Shown here piece by piece: positions 18,930 to 26,573 of a stretch of DNA of 41,880 nucleotides. Positions within the stretch are counted from its first letter, which is position 1. Each line of letters opens with the position of its first letter. Position numbers and translations under genes: made by a program. The notes under the pieces are model-generated. The model saw only the letters and a program-made list of their open reading frames with translations, was not told where the DNA came from and did no database searches. Origin of the DNA: Chitinophagaceae bacterium (GTDB lineage: Bacteria > Bacteroidota > Bacteroidia > Chitinophagales > Chitinophagaceae); contig JANYCA010000098.1 in assembly GCA_025360525.1 (NCBI GenBank), forward strand, positions 1-41,880, in the 5' to 3' direction.

Positions 18930-19104
18930 AAATTTATCAGGTACTAAATTCAGGTAAAATGTTGATTAAATAATAGGCAGATGAGTGGGTATATCCATTA
19001 AATAATACCAGGTTATCCAAAATACAAAATTTGAAGTTACATTATAAGGGTACCTTCAATGGAATACTGGCAATTTGCCCAATTCAGCTTCCCAATTATA
19101 TTGA

Positions 19105-19698
19105 TTGCATACAATCTTTAATACCCTCATTAATAGTTTTATTGATAACAATGTTGGCATTGCCCAAAATTTTTTGCCGGAAACACTTGCTTTGCATCTG
19201 AAAGAAAATCTTGCTGCATTGTACGCCAATAAAGAATTCCGGCATGCAGGTACCGGAAACGATGTGTTAAGTGTAAAAAACAAACTGGTAAGGAGTGACA
19301 TGATTTACTGGCTTGACAAAAAGCACAATAACCAGTACGAAAATGATTTTTTTGAGCTGATGGATCTTTTTGTAAGCCATTTAAACAGCACCTGCTACAC
19401 CGGTATTACAGGATATGAATTTCATTATGCGTTGTACGAAACCGGCAGCTTTTATACCAAACACCTGGACCAGTTTCGCACCAACGACAGCAGAAAATAT
19501 TCGATGATATTGTATTTAAACCCCGACTGGAAAAAACCTGACGGAGGTGAATTGCGTATTTTCCATAACAACAGCACACAGGATATTGCTCCATTAAACG
19601 GTACCAGTGTGTTCTTTAAAAGCAGTGAACTGGAGCATGAGGTTTTACTAACCAACAAGCCAAGAATGAGTATCACCGGATGGTTAAAAGTAGATTGA
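19105..19698 (+). CDS. 2-oxoglutarate-Fe(II)-dependent oxygenase (prolyl-hydroxylase-like)
   Basis: A 197-residue cytosolic oxygenase with the double-stranded beta-helix core of the 2OG-Fe(II) superfamily, SM-20/PHD-like group. The iron-binding triad is H120 and D122 (KHLDQF) and H178 (LEHEV); R187 (PRMS) would bind 2-oxoglutarate. The segment YSMILYLNPDW, then GGELRIF, is the usual strand pair between them. The substrate, protein or small molecule, is unknown. The start is TTG at 19105: a TGA lies directly upstream in frame and the first ATG in frame is far inside the fold, while homologous proteins begin about here (TIFNTLINSF). The gene ends with tandem TGA codons and is convergent with the P-type ATPase gene. 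Confidence 0.85.
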   Translation: MHTIFNTLINSFIDNNVGIAQNFLPETLALHLKENLAALYANKEFRHAGTGNDVLSVKNKLVRSDMIYWLDKKHNNQYENDFFELMDLFVSHLNSTCYTGITGYEFHYALYETGSFYTKHLDQFRTNDSRKYSMILYLNPDWKKPDGGELRIFHNNSTQDIAPLNGTSVFFKSSELEHEVLLTNKPRMSITGWLKVD

Positions 19699-19748
19699 TG
19701 AAAATTGCCTGCTATTAGCTAAAAAAATCACTCATACTATTAATTGCT

Positions 19749-22409
19749 TCAATCAATAGCATTTTTAGTTTCCCTCCATCTCCACATCCATTTAAACAAT
19801 TCCATCACCACAATAATGGACAGCGAGGCAGGCAATAGCAATATCCATTCGTTAAAATTTATGGGTTCTAATTGCAATACATTACTCAACAAAGGAATGT
19901 AGGATGCAGCAATACTTACCAGCTGTGCCAGCAGAATTCCTCCCAGCAAAACATAGTTATCTTTTATAGGGAGCCTAAACAAACTTTTGGTCTCCGACCT
20001 GCAGTTGAGCACATGAAAATTTTGTAACAACACCATCAACATCATCACTACGGTTCTTGCATGTTTTTCGGTGTAGCCAAGCTTGTAAATAAGGTAATAC
20101 CATACGCCAAAAACCAACCCTGCAATAAAAACTCCGGAAACAATAATTTCGCTATTCATCAATTTATTAAAGATGCTTTCACCCGGCTTACGGGGTGGTT
20201 TTTGCATCACAGTTTTATCACCTTTTTCAAATGCCAGGGCAATTTCCTGTATGCCATTGGTTACCAGGTTTAGCCATAATAACTGCACAGCAAGAAAGGG
20301 TAAAGAAATATTGGTAATAATGGCCAGCGCAATGGTAAGTACCTCGGCTATACCCGTTGATAACAGCATGTAAATAATCTTCCGCAGGTTATCAAATGTA
20401 TAGCGCCCCTCTTCCACCCCGGCGGTAATGGAAGCAAAGTTATTATCGGTAATAATAATGGAAGCGGCCTCCTTGGCAAGGTCGGTACCCGCCCCCATTG
20501 CAACACCAATATGTGCCGATTTAAGTGCAGGTGCATCGTTGGCACCATCGCCTGTAACAGCCACATAATGTCCCAACGATTTCATAGCTTCTACAATACG
20601 TTGCTTTTGTAACGGTGCTACCCGGGCAAAAACTTTTTTATACTGAATTTTTTTTGCCAGATCCGGAATCGGCAATTGGTCCATGGCTGATAATTCAGTA
20701 CCTGTAATGATATCCTCTTTTGTAGTAGCAATGCCGAGTTCTTTGGCAATAGCAAGCGCAGTGGATGGATGATCACCGGTTACCATCAACACTTCAATAC
20801 CTGCCCGCTTACATTCCACCACTGCGTCTTTAGCCTCGGGGCGCAACGGATCAATCATCCCGATAAGACCAATTAATTGCAGCGAGGGTAGTTGTTCAAT
20901 GGAAGCTGTTTCTACTGCATTGCCTGCCAAAGCAAGCACCCTTAAACCCTCCGAGGCCATTTGTTCGGCGGTTGCAGCAATGGCGGCCCGTTCAGCATCC
21001 GGTAGTTGCAGCAAGACGACTTCTACTGCACCCTTCATTGCAAAATGTAACGAGCCTTTATCCTTAAAAAATACAGCAGAATACTTTCGTTCCGATTCGT
21101 AAGGAATTAGTTGGACAACTTCAGTGTCTTGTTTAAAAAACCCTGGATCTTTACCAATTTTGTATGCCAGTGCCCTAAGTGCAACATCTACCGCATCGCC
21201 GGAATGCTCCCAACCTGCTTCAATCTTACGGAGTATACCTTCATTAGAAATAATACTTGCTAAAATAAACCGATGCAATTCAGGGTTCATTTCGGTAAGC
21301 TTGTTTTCCCCATCCATTATATTGCCATCACCATTGTACCCCTGCCCCGTGACATTGTAGAATTTATTACCCGGTAAGCAGATTTTCTTTACCAGTTGCT
21401 GATCGAGTGTTAACGTACCTGTTTTATCGGATGCAATCATTGTGCAACTGCCTAACCCTTCTACAGCCGGCAGTTTACGAACTATTACATTTTTTTTGGC
21501 CATTCGTCTTGTACCAATAGATAAGGCCACCGTTAATGCAACCGGCAATCCTTCCGGAATGGCCGATACACCTACTGCAACCATTAAAAAGAAAATTTTT
21601 GCAGCAGGCATTCCTTCTGCATATCCTATAAAACCAAGTACAATACAAATAACGAGTAAAACAATACTGATCATTTTAGAGAAAGATTCCATCCTGTTTA
21701 TCAGTGGTGGCTTTTCAGATTCGGTGGTACGCAGCGAATCAGCAATCTGGCCTATTTGTGTTAGTGCAGCGGTGGCTATTACTACACCGGTTCCCCTGCC
21801 TTTTTGTACAGTTGTAGCGGCAAAAGCCATATTTATACGGTCGCCGATTGCCAGTTCCTCTCCTCCTTTTAAAGGGTCTGTATTTTTATTAACTGCAACA
21901 GATTCTCCTGTAAGCAAGGCCTCTTCAACTGATAAGTCATTTACTTCAAATAGCCTTACATCTGCCGGCACTTTAAATCCCGATTCCAACAGCACCACAT
22001 CACCCGGAACCAGTTGCTCTGAATCAATTTGATGAATACCTCCGTCTCGCCTAACCCTGCAATTAACTTTAACCAGGTTTCGCAATGCATTTGCACTGTT
22101 TTCTGCCCGCCATTCCTGATAGGTGCCCAACGTAGCATTAATGACAATGATAACGGTAATAAATATTGCATCCTGTATGTCTCCGGTAAATCCTGAAATA
22201 ATACCAGCCGCAATCAATACATAAATTAACGGGCTTAAAAACTGCCGGAAAAATAATTGCAACAGAGAAACTGACTTTGGCTGAGGAATGCTGTTGAGGC
22301 CAAACTCTTTTTGGCGAACAATTACTTCTGCCTGGGTTAAGCCATTTCGGTTGGTTTTAAGTGCGGTGAGCACTTCTTCAACCGGTAACTGGTAGTGTAC
22401 CATATTCAT
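19749..22409 (-). CDS. Cation-translocating P-type ATPase, P2 (Ca2+-ATPase-like) group
   Basis: An 886-residue ten-span membrane pump. In order: the N-terminal cation-ATPase domain (MNMVHYQLPVEEVLTAL), spans M1-M2, the actuator domain with LLTGES, M4 with PEGLPVALTVALSIGTRRMA, the phosphorylation site D328 in DKTGTLT, the nucleotide domain, the hinge motifs MVTGDHPSTA and TGDGANDAPALKSA, and spans M5-M10. The length is typical of bacterial P2 pumps. M6 reads NLVTNG where calcium pumps of the SERCA type have NLVTDG, so one acidic Ca2+ ligand is Asn here; this variant is common in bacterial relatives of uncertain ion choice, so I do not name the ion. A good Bacteroidota promoter lies at 22444-22474, giving a leader of about 30 bases. 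Confidence 0.93.
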   Translation of the reverse strand: MNMVHYQLPVEEVLTALKTNRNGLTQAEVIVRQKEFGLNSIPQPKSVSLLQLFFRQFLSPLIYVLIAAGIISGFTGDIQDAIFITVIIVINATLGTYQEWRAENSANALRNLVKVNCRVRRDGGIHQIDSEQLVPGDVVLLESGFKVPADVRLFEVNDLSVEEALLTGESVAVNKNTDPLKGGEELAIGDRINMAFAATTVQKGRGTGVVIATAALTQIGQIADSLRTTESEKPPLINRMESFSKMISIVLLVICIVLGFIGYAEGMPAAKIFFLMVAVGVSAIPEGLPVALTVALSIGTRRMAKKNVIVRKLPAVEGLGSCTMIASDKTGTLTLDQQLVKKICLPGNKFYNVTGQGYNGDGNIMDGENKLTEMNPELHRFILASIISNEGILRKIEAGWEHSGDAVDVALRALAYKIGKDPGFFKQDTEVVQLIPYESERKYSAVFFKDKGSLHFAMKGAVEVVLLQLPDAERAAIAATAEQMASEGLRVLALAGNAVETASIEQLPSLQLIGLIGMIDPLRPEAKDAVVECKRAGIEVLMVTGDHPSTALAIAKELGIATTKEDIITGTELSAMDQLPIPDLAKKIQYKKVFARVAPLQKQRIVEAMKSLGHYVAVTGDGANDAPALKSAHIGVAMGAGTDLAKEAASIIITDNNFASITAGVEEGRYTFDNLRKIIYMLLSTGIAEVLTIALAIITNISLPFLAVQLLWLNLVTNGIQEIALAFEKGDKTVMQKPPRKPGESIFNKLMNSEIIVSGVFIAGLVFGVWYYLIYKLGYTEKHARTVVMMLMVLLQNFHVLNCRSETKSLFRLPIKDNYVLLGGILLAQLVSIAASYIPLLSNVLQLEPINFNEWILLLPASLSIIVVMELFKWMWRWRETKNAID

Positions 22410-22443
22410 TGCTGCGGTGGTTTAATTACATACTTGCCTGCAA

Positions 22444-22474
22444 CAAAGATACCCAACCTGATTACTTATGCAAA
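22444..22474 (-). promoter_or_regulatory. Bacteroidota-type promoter (-33 TTTG, -7 TATCTTTG) of the P-type ATPase gene
   Basis: Read on the minus strand: TTTG (22474-22471), 19 bases, then TATCTTTG (22451-22444), an exact match to the TTTG-N19-TAnnTTTG form described for the primary sigma factor of this phylum. The predicted transcript start is about 22437, 28 bases before the ATG. Confidence 0.75.
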
Positions 22475-22667
22475 TGTTTGCAATTACCATATCAAATGAT
22501 TGATTTCAGCGTGTCGAAAACTTTTGTATTCTTATTAGATAAATGAATGGGAAAAAGCAGGATTTTCCAAATTCAACAAAGAGAAGATGGCGCTATTTTA
22601 CAACATGCTTTTTAGCATTTGAAGGAATGTTGATTTTAATTAAGAAGGCATACCAGATTACTACCTG

Positions 22668-23027
22668 TTATAGCTTTTGTACTGCTTCTTCCGCAGGCAG
22701 CAACTTAAAATAAGTAGCTTTAAAACGGTTGTTTACAACTTTTCCCTGTACTTCAGCCTTACTTACCGCATTACAAAAACCTTCTTTTGCATGCGCATCA
22801 CCATGATCATCTATTGAAGTGCCATCCACAAAATAGGCTTTACCATTTATGCGGACAGCCAGGTCGCAACTTTTGCCTTTTAGATGAAACTGGCATTCAC
22901 CGCAGGCAGTTTCAACAATCTGTATTTTTTGTTTATTATCCGGCACAGCAATACTTTTTGATATTTTTTGTGCAGCGACAGTTGAAAAGCAAATACAGCA
23001 GATAATGAAGAAGAGATAATTTTTCAT
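22668..23027 (-). CDS. DUF6370 family secreted protein
   Basis: A 119-residue exported protein. Residues 1-19 are a signal peptide (MKNYLFFIICCICFSTVAAQ). The mature part has the DUF6370 pattern: VETACGECQFHLKGKSC with three cysteines, DLAVRINGKAYFVDGT, a histidine-containing segment (DDHGDAHAKEGFC) and a closing beta part (VQGKVVNNRFKATYFKLLP). Four cysteines and three nearby histidines suggest either disulfides in the periplasm or metal binding; neither is shown. No enzyme function is known for the family. It lies upstream of the P-type ATPase on the same strand but 258 bases away, with a separate promoter between, so they are not one operon. Confidence 0.85.
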   Translation of the reverse strand: MKNYLFFIICCICFSTVAAQKISKSIAVPDNKQKIQIVETACGECQFHLKGKSCDLAVRINGKAYFVDGTSIDDHGDAHAKEGFCNAVSKAEVQGKVVNNRFKATYFKLLPAEEAVQKL

Positions 23028-23224
23028 GATTATTATTTTAGCAAATACTTTTTATCAAAACTACACTTAATTTTTTTCAGGTGATCGGGATTTCAAAGAC
23101 AGGTTTTCCAGGAGCGAACCAGAAGGAACTATTGTTTACAATAAAGAAACTATTTAAATTGCTTAGGTGTAAAAAGAATAACTTGCTATCAACATTTTCA
23201 ATCTCTTGAAGAAAATAAATTACG

Positions 23225-24598
23225 ATGAAACTTAGCCATGTTCTCTTTACAGGCATCCTGTTTATACATACAGCATCATTAGCCCAAAGCAACAAAGGAT
23301 GGATCAACCTCTGTAATGGCAAAGATCTTACCGGCTGGAAAACAGTGGGTGGAAAAGCTACCTTCTCCATAAAAGACAATATCATCACCGGTAGCACAGT
23401 TGCCAATACGGGCAATACATTTTTAATAACCGAAAAAGAATATGGAGATTTTGCATTGGAACTGGATGTGTTTGTAGAAGACGAGGAAGGTAATTCCGGT
23501 GTGCAAACAAGAAGTCATTTTGATGCAACTGCCAATAACGGAAAAGGCAAAGTTTATGGCAGGCAATGCGAAGTGGACCCAAGTGAACGTCGGTGGACGG
23601 GCGGAATTTATGACGAAGGCCGGAGAGAATGGCTATATCCCATGCAATTGAATGCAGCAGCGCAAAATGCTTACAAAACAGGCAAATACAATCATTTAAA
23701 AATAGAATGTATTGGCAACGAAACCAAAACCTGGGTTAACGGCATTGCAGCTGCTTATGTAGTGGACACTGTAGATGCAAAAGGGTTTATCGGGTTGCAG
23801 GTACATGCCATTTCATCGGAAAGCCATGCAGGTAAAAAAGTATCTTTTAAAAATATATTTATAAAAACAACCAACATCAAACCAACTGCATTTCCTGCAA
23901 ATATTTATGTGTCCAATCTTGCAAGCAATACACTCACGAGCTATGAAAAAAAAAATGGCTGGCGATTACTTTTTGATGGCCAAACCAATAATGGATGGGT
24001 AAGGGCATTCAGCAATCGCTTTCCCGAAAAAGGTTGGGATATCAGCAACGGCTGCATAACTGTTTTATCTTCTGATGGCAGGCAGGCTGGTGGCGGTGGC
24101 GACATTATAACCAAAGAGGAATACAGTGCCTTTGATTTATCATTTGAATTTAAATTAACGCCCGGTGCAAACAGTGGTGTAAAATATTTTGTAACCCTGC
24201 TGGAGAAATCCGACAGTTCTGCAATAGGACTGGAATACCAGGTGCTGGATGACACATTGCATCCGGATGCCAAACTGGGACGTGATGGCAACAGAACATT
24301 GGCTTCGCTGTACGACCTGATAAAAGCCGACAAACAAAAAAGATTTATTCACCCCATTGGCAGCTGGAATACAGGGCGGGTTGTTGTATATCCAAACAAT
24401 AAAGTGGAGCATTATTTAAATGGCGTAAAAGTGCTGGAATACATAAGAGGCTCCAACGAATTCCGCAGCCTGGTGGCCATTAGTAAATACGCCCATTGGA
24501 AAAATTTTGGCGAAGCCTACAAAGGTCACATACTCCTGCAGGATCATGGCAACGAAGTATCTTACAGAAGTATAAAAATTAAGATAATTGATAATTGA
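23225..24598 (+). CDS. Secreted protein with two DUF1080 (3-keto-disaccharide hydrolase) domains
   Basis: A 457-residue exported protein: signal peptide (about 1-20, ending HTASLAQS), first DUF1080 domain at about 24-215 (GWINLCNGKDLTGWKTVGG, NSGVQTRSH, RQCEVDPSERRWTGGIYDE) and second at about 242-455 (LFDGQTNNGWVRAF, GGGGDIITKEEYSAFDLSFE, then GANSGVKYFV and a closing ILLQDHGNEVSYRSI). Both keep the GNSGV/GANSGV loop of the sugar-binding face. The presumed role is hydrolysis of oxidised (3-keto) glycosides in the periplasm. It precedes a Tat-exported Gfo/Idh/MocA oxidoreductase by 82 bases on the same strand, which suggests that the two act on the same sugar. The last few codons lie inside the heptamer repeat array, so repeat length changes would alter its C-terminus. 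Confidence 0.92.
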   Translation: MKLSHVLFTGILFIHTASLAQSNKGWINLCNGKDLTGWKTVGGKATFSIKDNIITGSTVANTGNTFLITEKEYGDFALELDVFVEDEEGNSGVQTRSHFDATANNGKGKVYGRQCEVDPSERRWTGGIYDEGRREWLYPMQLNAAAQNAYKTGKYNHLKIECIGNETKTWVNGIAAAYVVDTVDAKGFIGLQVHAISSESHAGKKVSFKNIFIKTTNIKPTAFPANIYVSNLASNTLTSYEKKNGWRLLFDGQTNNGWVRAFSNRFPEKGWDISNGCITVLSSDGRQAGGGGDIITKEEYSAFDLSFEFKLTPGANSGVKYFVTLLEKSDSSAIGLEYQVLDDTLHPDAKLGRDGNRTLASLYDLIKADKQKRFIHPIGSWNTGRVVVYPNNKVEHYLNGVKVLEYIRGSNEFRSLVAISKYAHWKNFGEAYKGHILLQDHGNEVSYRSIKIKIIDN

Positions 24599-24680
24599 TA
24601 TTTGATATTTGATATTTGATATTTGATAATTCACTATTCACATTTCACTATTCACTATTCACCATTGACCATTCACCACC
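24583..24680 (+). repeat. Array of 14 heptamers in exact 7-base register
   Basis: Fourteen consecutive 7-base units fill 24583-24680. Units 1-7 are GATAATT twice, GATATTT four times and GATAATT once (24583-24631). Units 8-14 are CACTATT, CACATTT, CACTATT twice, CACCATT, GACCATT and CACCACC (24632-24680). The array starts inside the last codons of the DUF1080 gene and ends exactly at the ATG of the oxidoreductase gene. It resembles short heptameric tandem repeats known in cyanobacterial intergenic regions and prone to copy-number change. Confidence 0.9.
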
Positions 24681-26036
24681 ATGTCATCACGCCGCAAATT
24701 CATCCAACAATCTGCACTTGCTGCAGCTGGCACCTACATAGGTGCACTAGGCTTTAGCGCCAAAAGCTATGCAAATATTTTAGGAGCCAACGACAGGGTT
24801 AGGCTTGCAGCCATTGGCTTTTCGGATCGTTTCCGACAGACATTGTTTCCCTGTTTTTTAAATCATTACAAAGAATTAAATTTTGATTTTGTAGCTGTGT
24901 CGGACATATGGAAAATCCGCCGACAGGAAGGGGAAGCTTTTTTAAAAAATGCTATGGGGCATGATGTAAAAGCCTGCCTTAACAACGATGAATTGTACAA
25001 TACAAAGGATATAGATGCAGTAATTATTGCTACAGCCGATTTTCAACATGCCCTGCATTGCGTTGAAGCCATGAAAGCCAATAAAGATGCGTATGTAGAA
25101 AAGCCTTTTGCAGAAACAATGGATGATGCGGCAGCGGCCTTAAATGCAGTAAGGTCAACCGACAGAATTGTTCAGATTGGTTCCCAAAGAAGAAGTGGCG
25201 GCAACTATCAGGCTGCGGCTGAATTTATTAAGGCGGGAAAATTTGGCCCCATCACCATGGTAGAGTTAACCTGGAATGTGAACCAGCCCGGGCGCTGGCG
25301 CAGACCTGCACTGGTAGAAAAATGTAAAGAAGAAGATCTTGACTGGAAACGCTTTTTACTAAACCGGCCGTACGAAACATTTGACCCACGCAAGTACCTG
25401 GAGTACCGGTTGTTCTGGCCCTACTCTTCCGGCATGCCGGGGCAATGGATGAGCCACCAGATAGATACGGTGCATTGGTTTACCGGATTGCAACATCCAC
25501 GAAGTGTGGTGGCAAACGGCGGCATTTATATGTGGAAAGATGGCAGAAAAAACTGGGATACAACCATGGCAGTTTTTGATTATGGTCCCCAGAATGACCC
25601 TGCAAGCGGCTTTCAGGTTTCCTTTGCATCCCGTATGCACAACGGCACAGAAAACCCGGCCGAAATTTATTACTCCAACGGCGGTGAGTTAAATCTAAAC
25701 ACCAATAAGGTTTCACCCAAAGGAGGGCTTACAGAAAATATGGCTGCTGCCATGAATATGAAGGCAAACCTGTTGCCTGAATTTACTTTAACAGATAACG
25801 CTCCAAAGATTATATCATCTGCTAACACCGGTGCTGATAACCTGACGAGTAACCACATGCGTAACTGGATGGAATGCATCCGCAGCCGTCAGCAACCCAA
25901 TGCGCCTGTAGAAGCAGGATACCAGCATTCCATTGCAAACATCATGACAAATGCCGCAGTAAGAACCGGCTACAAAACCAGCTTTGATACCGCTACGCAA
26001 CAGGTAATGGCCAACGGGAAAATTTTTAAATACTAG
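24681..26036 (+). CDS. Tat-exported Gfo/Idh/MocA-family oxidoreductase
   Basis: A 451-residue NAD(P)-dependent sugar oxidoreductase. Residues 3-7 (SRRKF) with the hydrophobic stretch after them form a twin-arginine signal, so the protein is exported folded with its cofactor. The Rossmann half (about 40-170) has RVRLAAIGFSDRF, DIDAVIIATADFQHALHCVE and AYVEKPFAE; the EKP lysine is the usual catalytic one. The C-terminal alpha/beta half has a WSH-like loop (GQWMSHQIDTVHWFTGLQHP). Families of this type oxidise or reduce sugars at C3, which fits the adjacent DUF1080 protein. The ATG at 24681 is chosen because the twin-arginine motif follows at once. It comes right after the heptamer array, which must serve as its leader or promoter region. 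Confidence 0.92.
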   Translation: MSSRRKFIQQSALAAAGTYIGALGFSAKSYANILGANDRVRLAAIGFSDRFRQTLFPCFLNHYKELNFDFVAVSDIWKIRRQEGEAFLKNAMGHDVKACLNNDELYNTKDIDAVIIATADFQHALHCVEAMKANKDAYVEKPFAETMDDAAAALNAVRSTDRIVQIGSQRRSGGNYQAAAEFIKAGKFGPITMVELTWNVNQPGRWRRPALVEKCKEEDLDWKRFLLNRPYETFDPRKYLEYRLFWPYSSGMPGQWMSHQIDTVHWFTGLQHPRSVVANGGIYMWKDGRKNWDTTMAVFDYGPQNDPASGFQVSFASRMHNGTENPAEIYYSNGGELNLNTNKVSPKGGLTENMAAAMNMKANLLPEFTLTDNAPKIISSANTGADNLTSNHMRNWMECIRSRQQPNAPVEAGYQHSIANIMTNAAVRTGYKTSFDTATQQVMANGKIFKY

Positions 26037-26160
26037 GTGGTTTTTGAAGAGAGAATATGTGATTTATGTAAAAAATGTGTTGAAGGATACAACAGTATTT
26101 TGGTAAAGTATTTGAACTTTGTAACGCAGCGATTTTGTTGCAATTTTACAATTTTTTAAA

Positions 26161-26346
26161 ATGCCCATTTTAACCATTATTATTGTTCTTATTGTTGTTG
26201 GTGTGCTGCTATGGCTGATTAATACTTACATCCCCATGCAGCGTAGTATCAAAAGTATTTTAAATGCCGTTGTGGTAATTGTTGTTGTTATATGGCTGTT
26301 GAAAGTGTTCGGCTTGCTTAGCGGTTTACAAAATCTGCACACCTGA
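26161..26346 (+). CDS. Thivi_2564-family small membrane protein
   Basis: A 61-residue inner-membrane peptide with two hydrophobic helices: residues 3-24 (PILTIIIVLIVVGVLLWLIN) and about 33-54 (ILNAVVVIVVVIWLLKVFGL), joined by a short polar turn with Tyr-Ile-Pro-Met. The size, the turn and the second helix match the Thivi_2564 family, whose function is unknown. It sits alone, 124 bases after the oxidoreductase gene, and is followed by the hairpin at 26377-26412. Confidence 0.82.
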   Translation: MPILTIIIVLIVVGVLLWLINTYIPMQRSIKSILNAVVVIVVVIWLLKVFGLLSGLQNLHT

Positions 26347-26376
26347 TTTAGCGTAAGTTTATTTAGTTGTTTTGTG

Positions 26377-26412
26377 GCAGTAATACAGTCTTCTTCCAAA
26401 CCGTATTACTGC
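26377..26412 (+). terminator. Stem-loop after the Thivi_2564 gene, probable terminator
   Basis: GCAGTAATAC (26377-26386) pairs perfectly with GTATTACTGC (26403-26412) around a 16-base loop. It lies 31 bases after the stop codon. It lacks a clear T-run, so Rho-independent action is uncertain. Confidence 0.45.
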
Positions 26413-26522
26413 TACCATTCGTAAATTACTTTTTCGAAAAATTAGATATCAACGTTTAATTTTTCTAGCAGAAGATATTATTTTTTTTGTGACAACTTAA
26501 TTGTTGATAATTAGTAGATCCG

Positions 26523-26561
26523 GCGTAGTTGGATTTTAATTCATTTCAAATCCAACTACGC
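26523..26561. terminator. Strong stem-loop between convergent genes
   Basis: GCGTAGTTGGATTT (26523-26536) pairs perfectly over 14 bases with AAATCCAACTACGC (26548-26561), loop of 11. It lies 12 bases after the S9 peptidase stop on the minus strand. No T-run follows on that side, so it may protect the mRNA end as well as or instead of terminating. Confidence 0.55.
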
Positions 26562-26573
26562 TGTATCTTTCTA

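Noticed and set aside
21442..22032. Long plus-strand open frame of 196 codons
   Set aside because: It is the antisense shadow of the P-type ATPase gene, whose actuator and M3-M4 motifs are unmistakable on the other strand.
24583..24680. CRISPR array
   Set aside because: Units are only 7 bases with no spacers; this is a simple tandem repeat.
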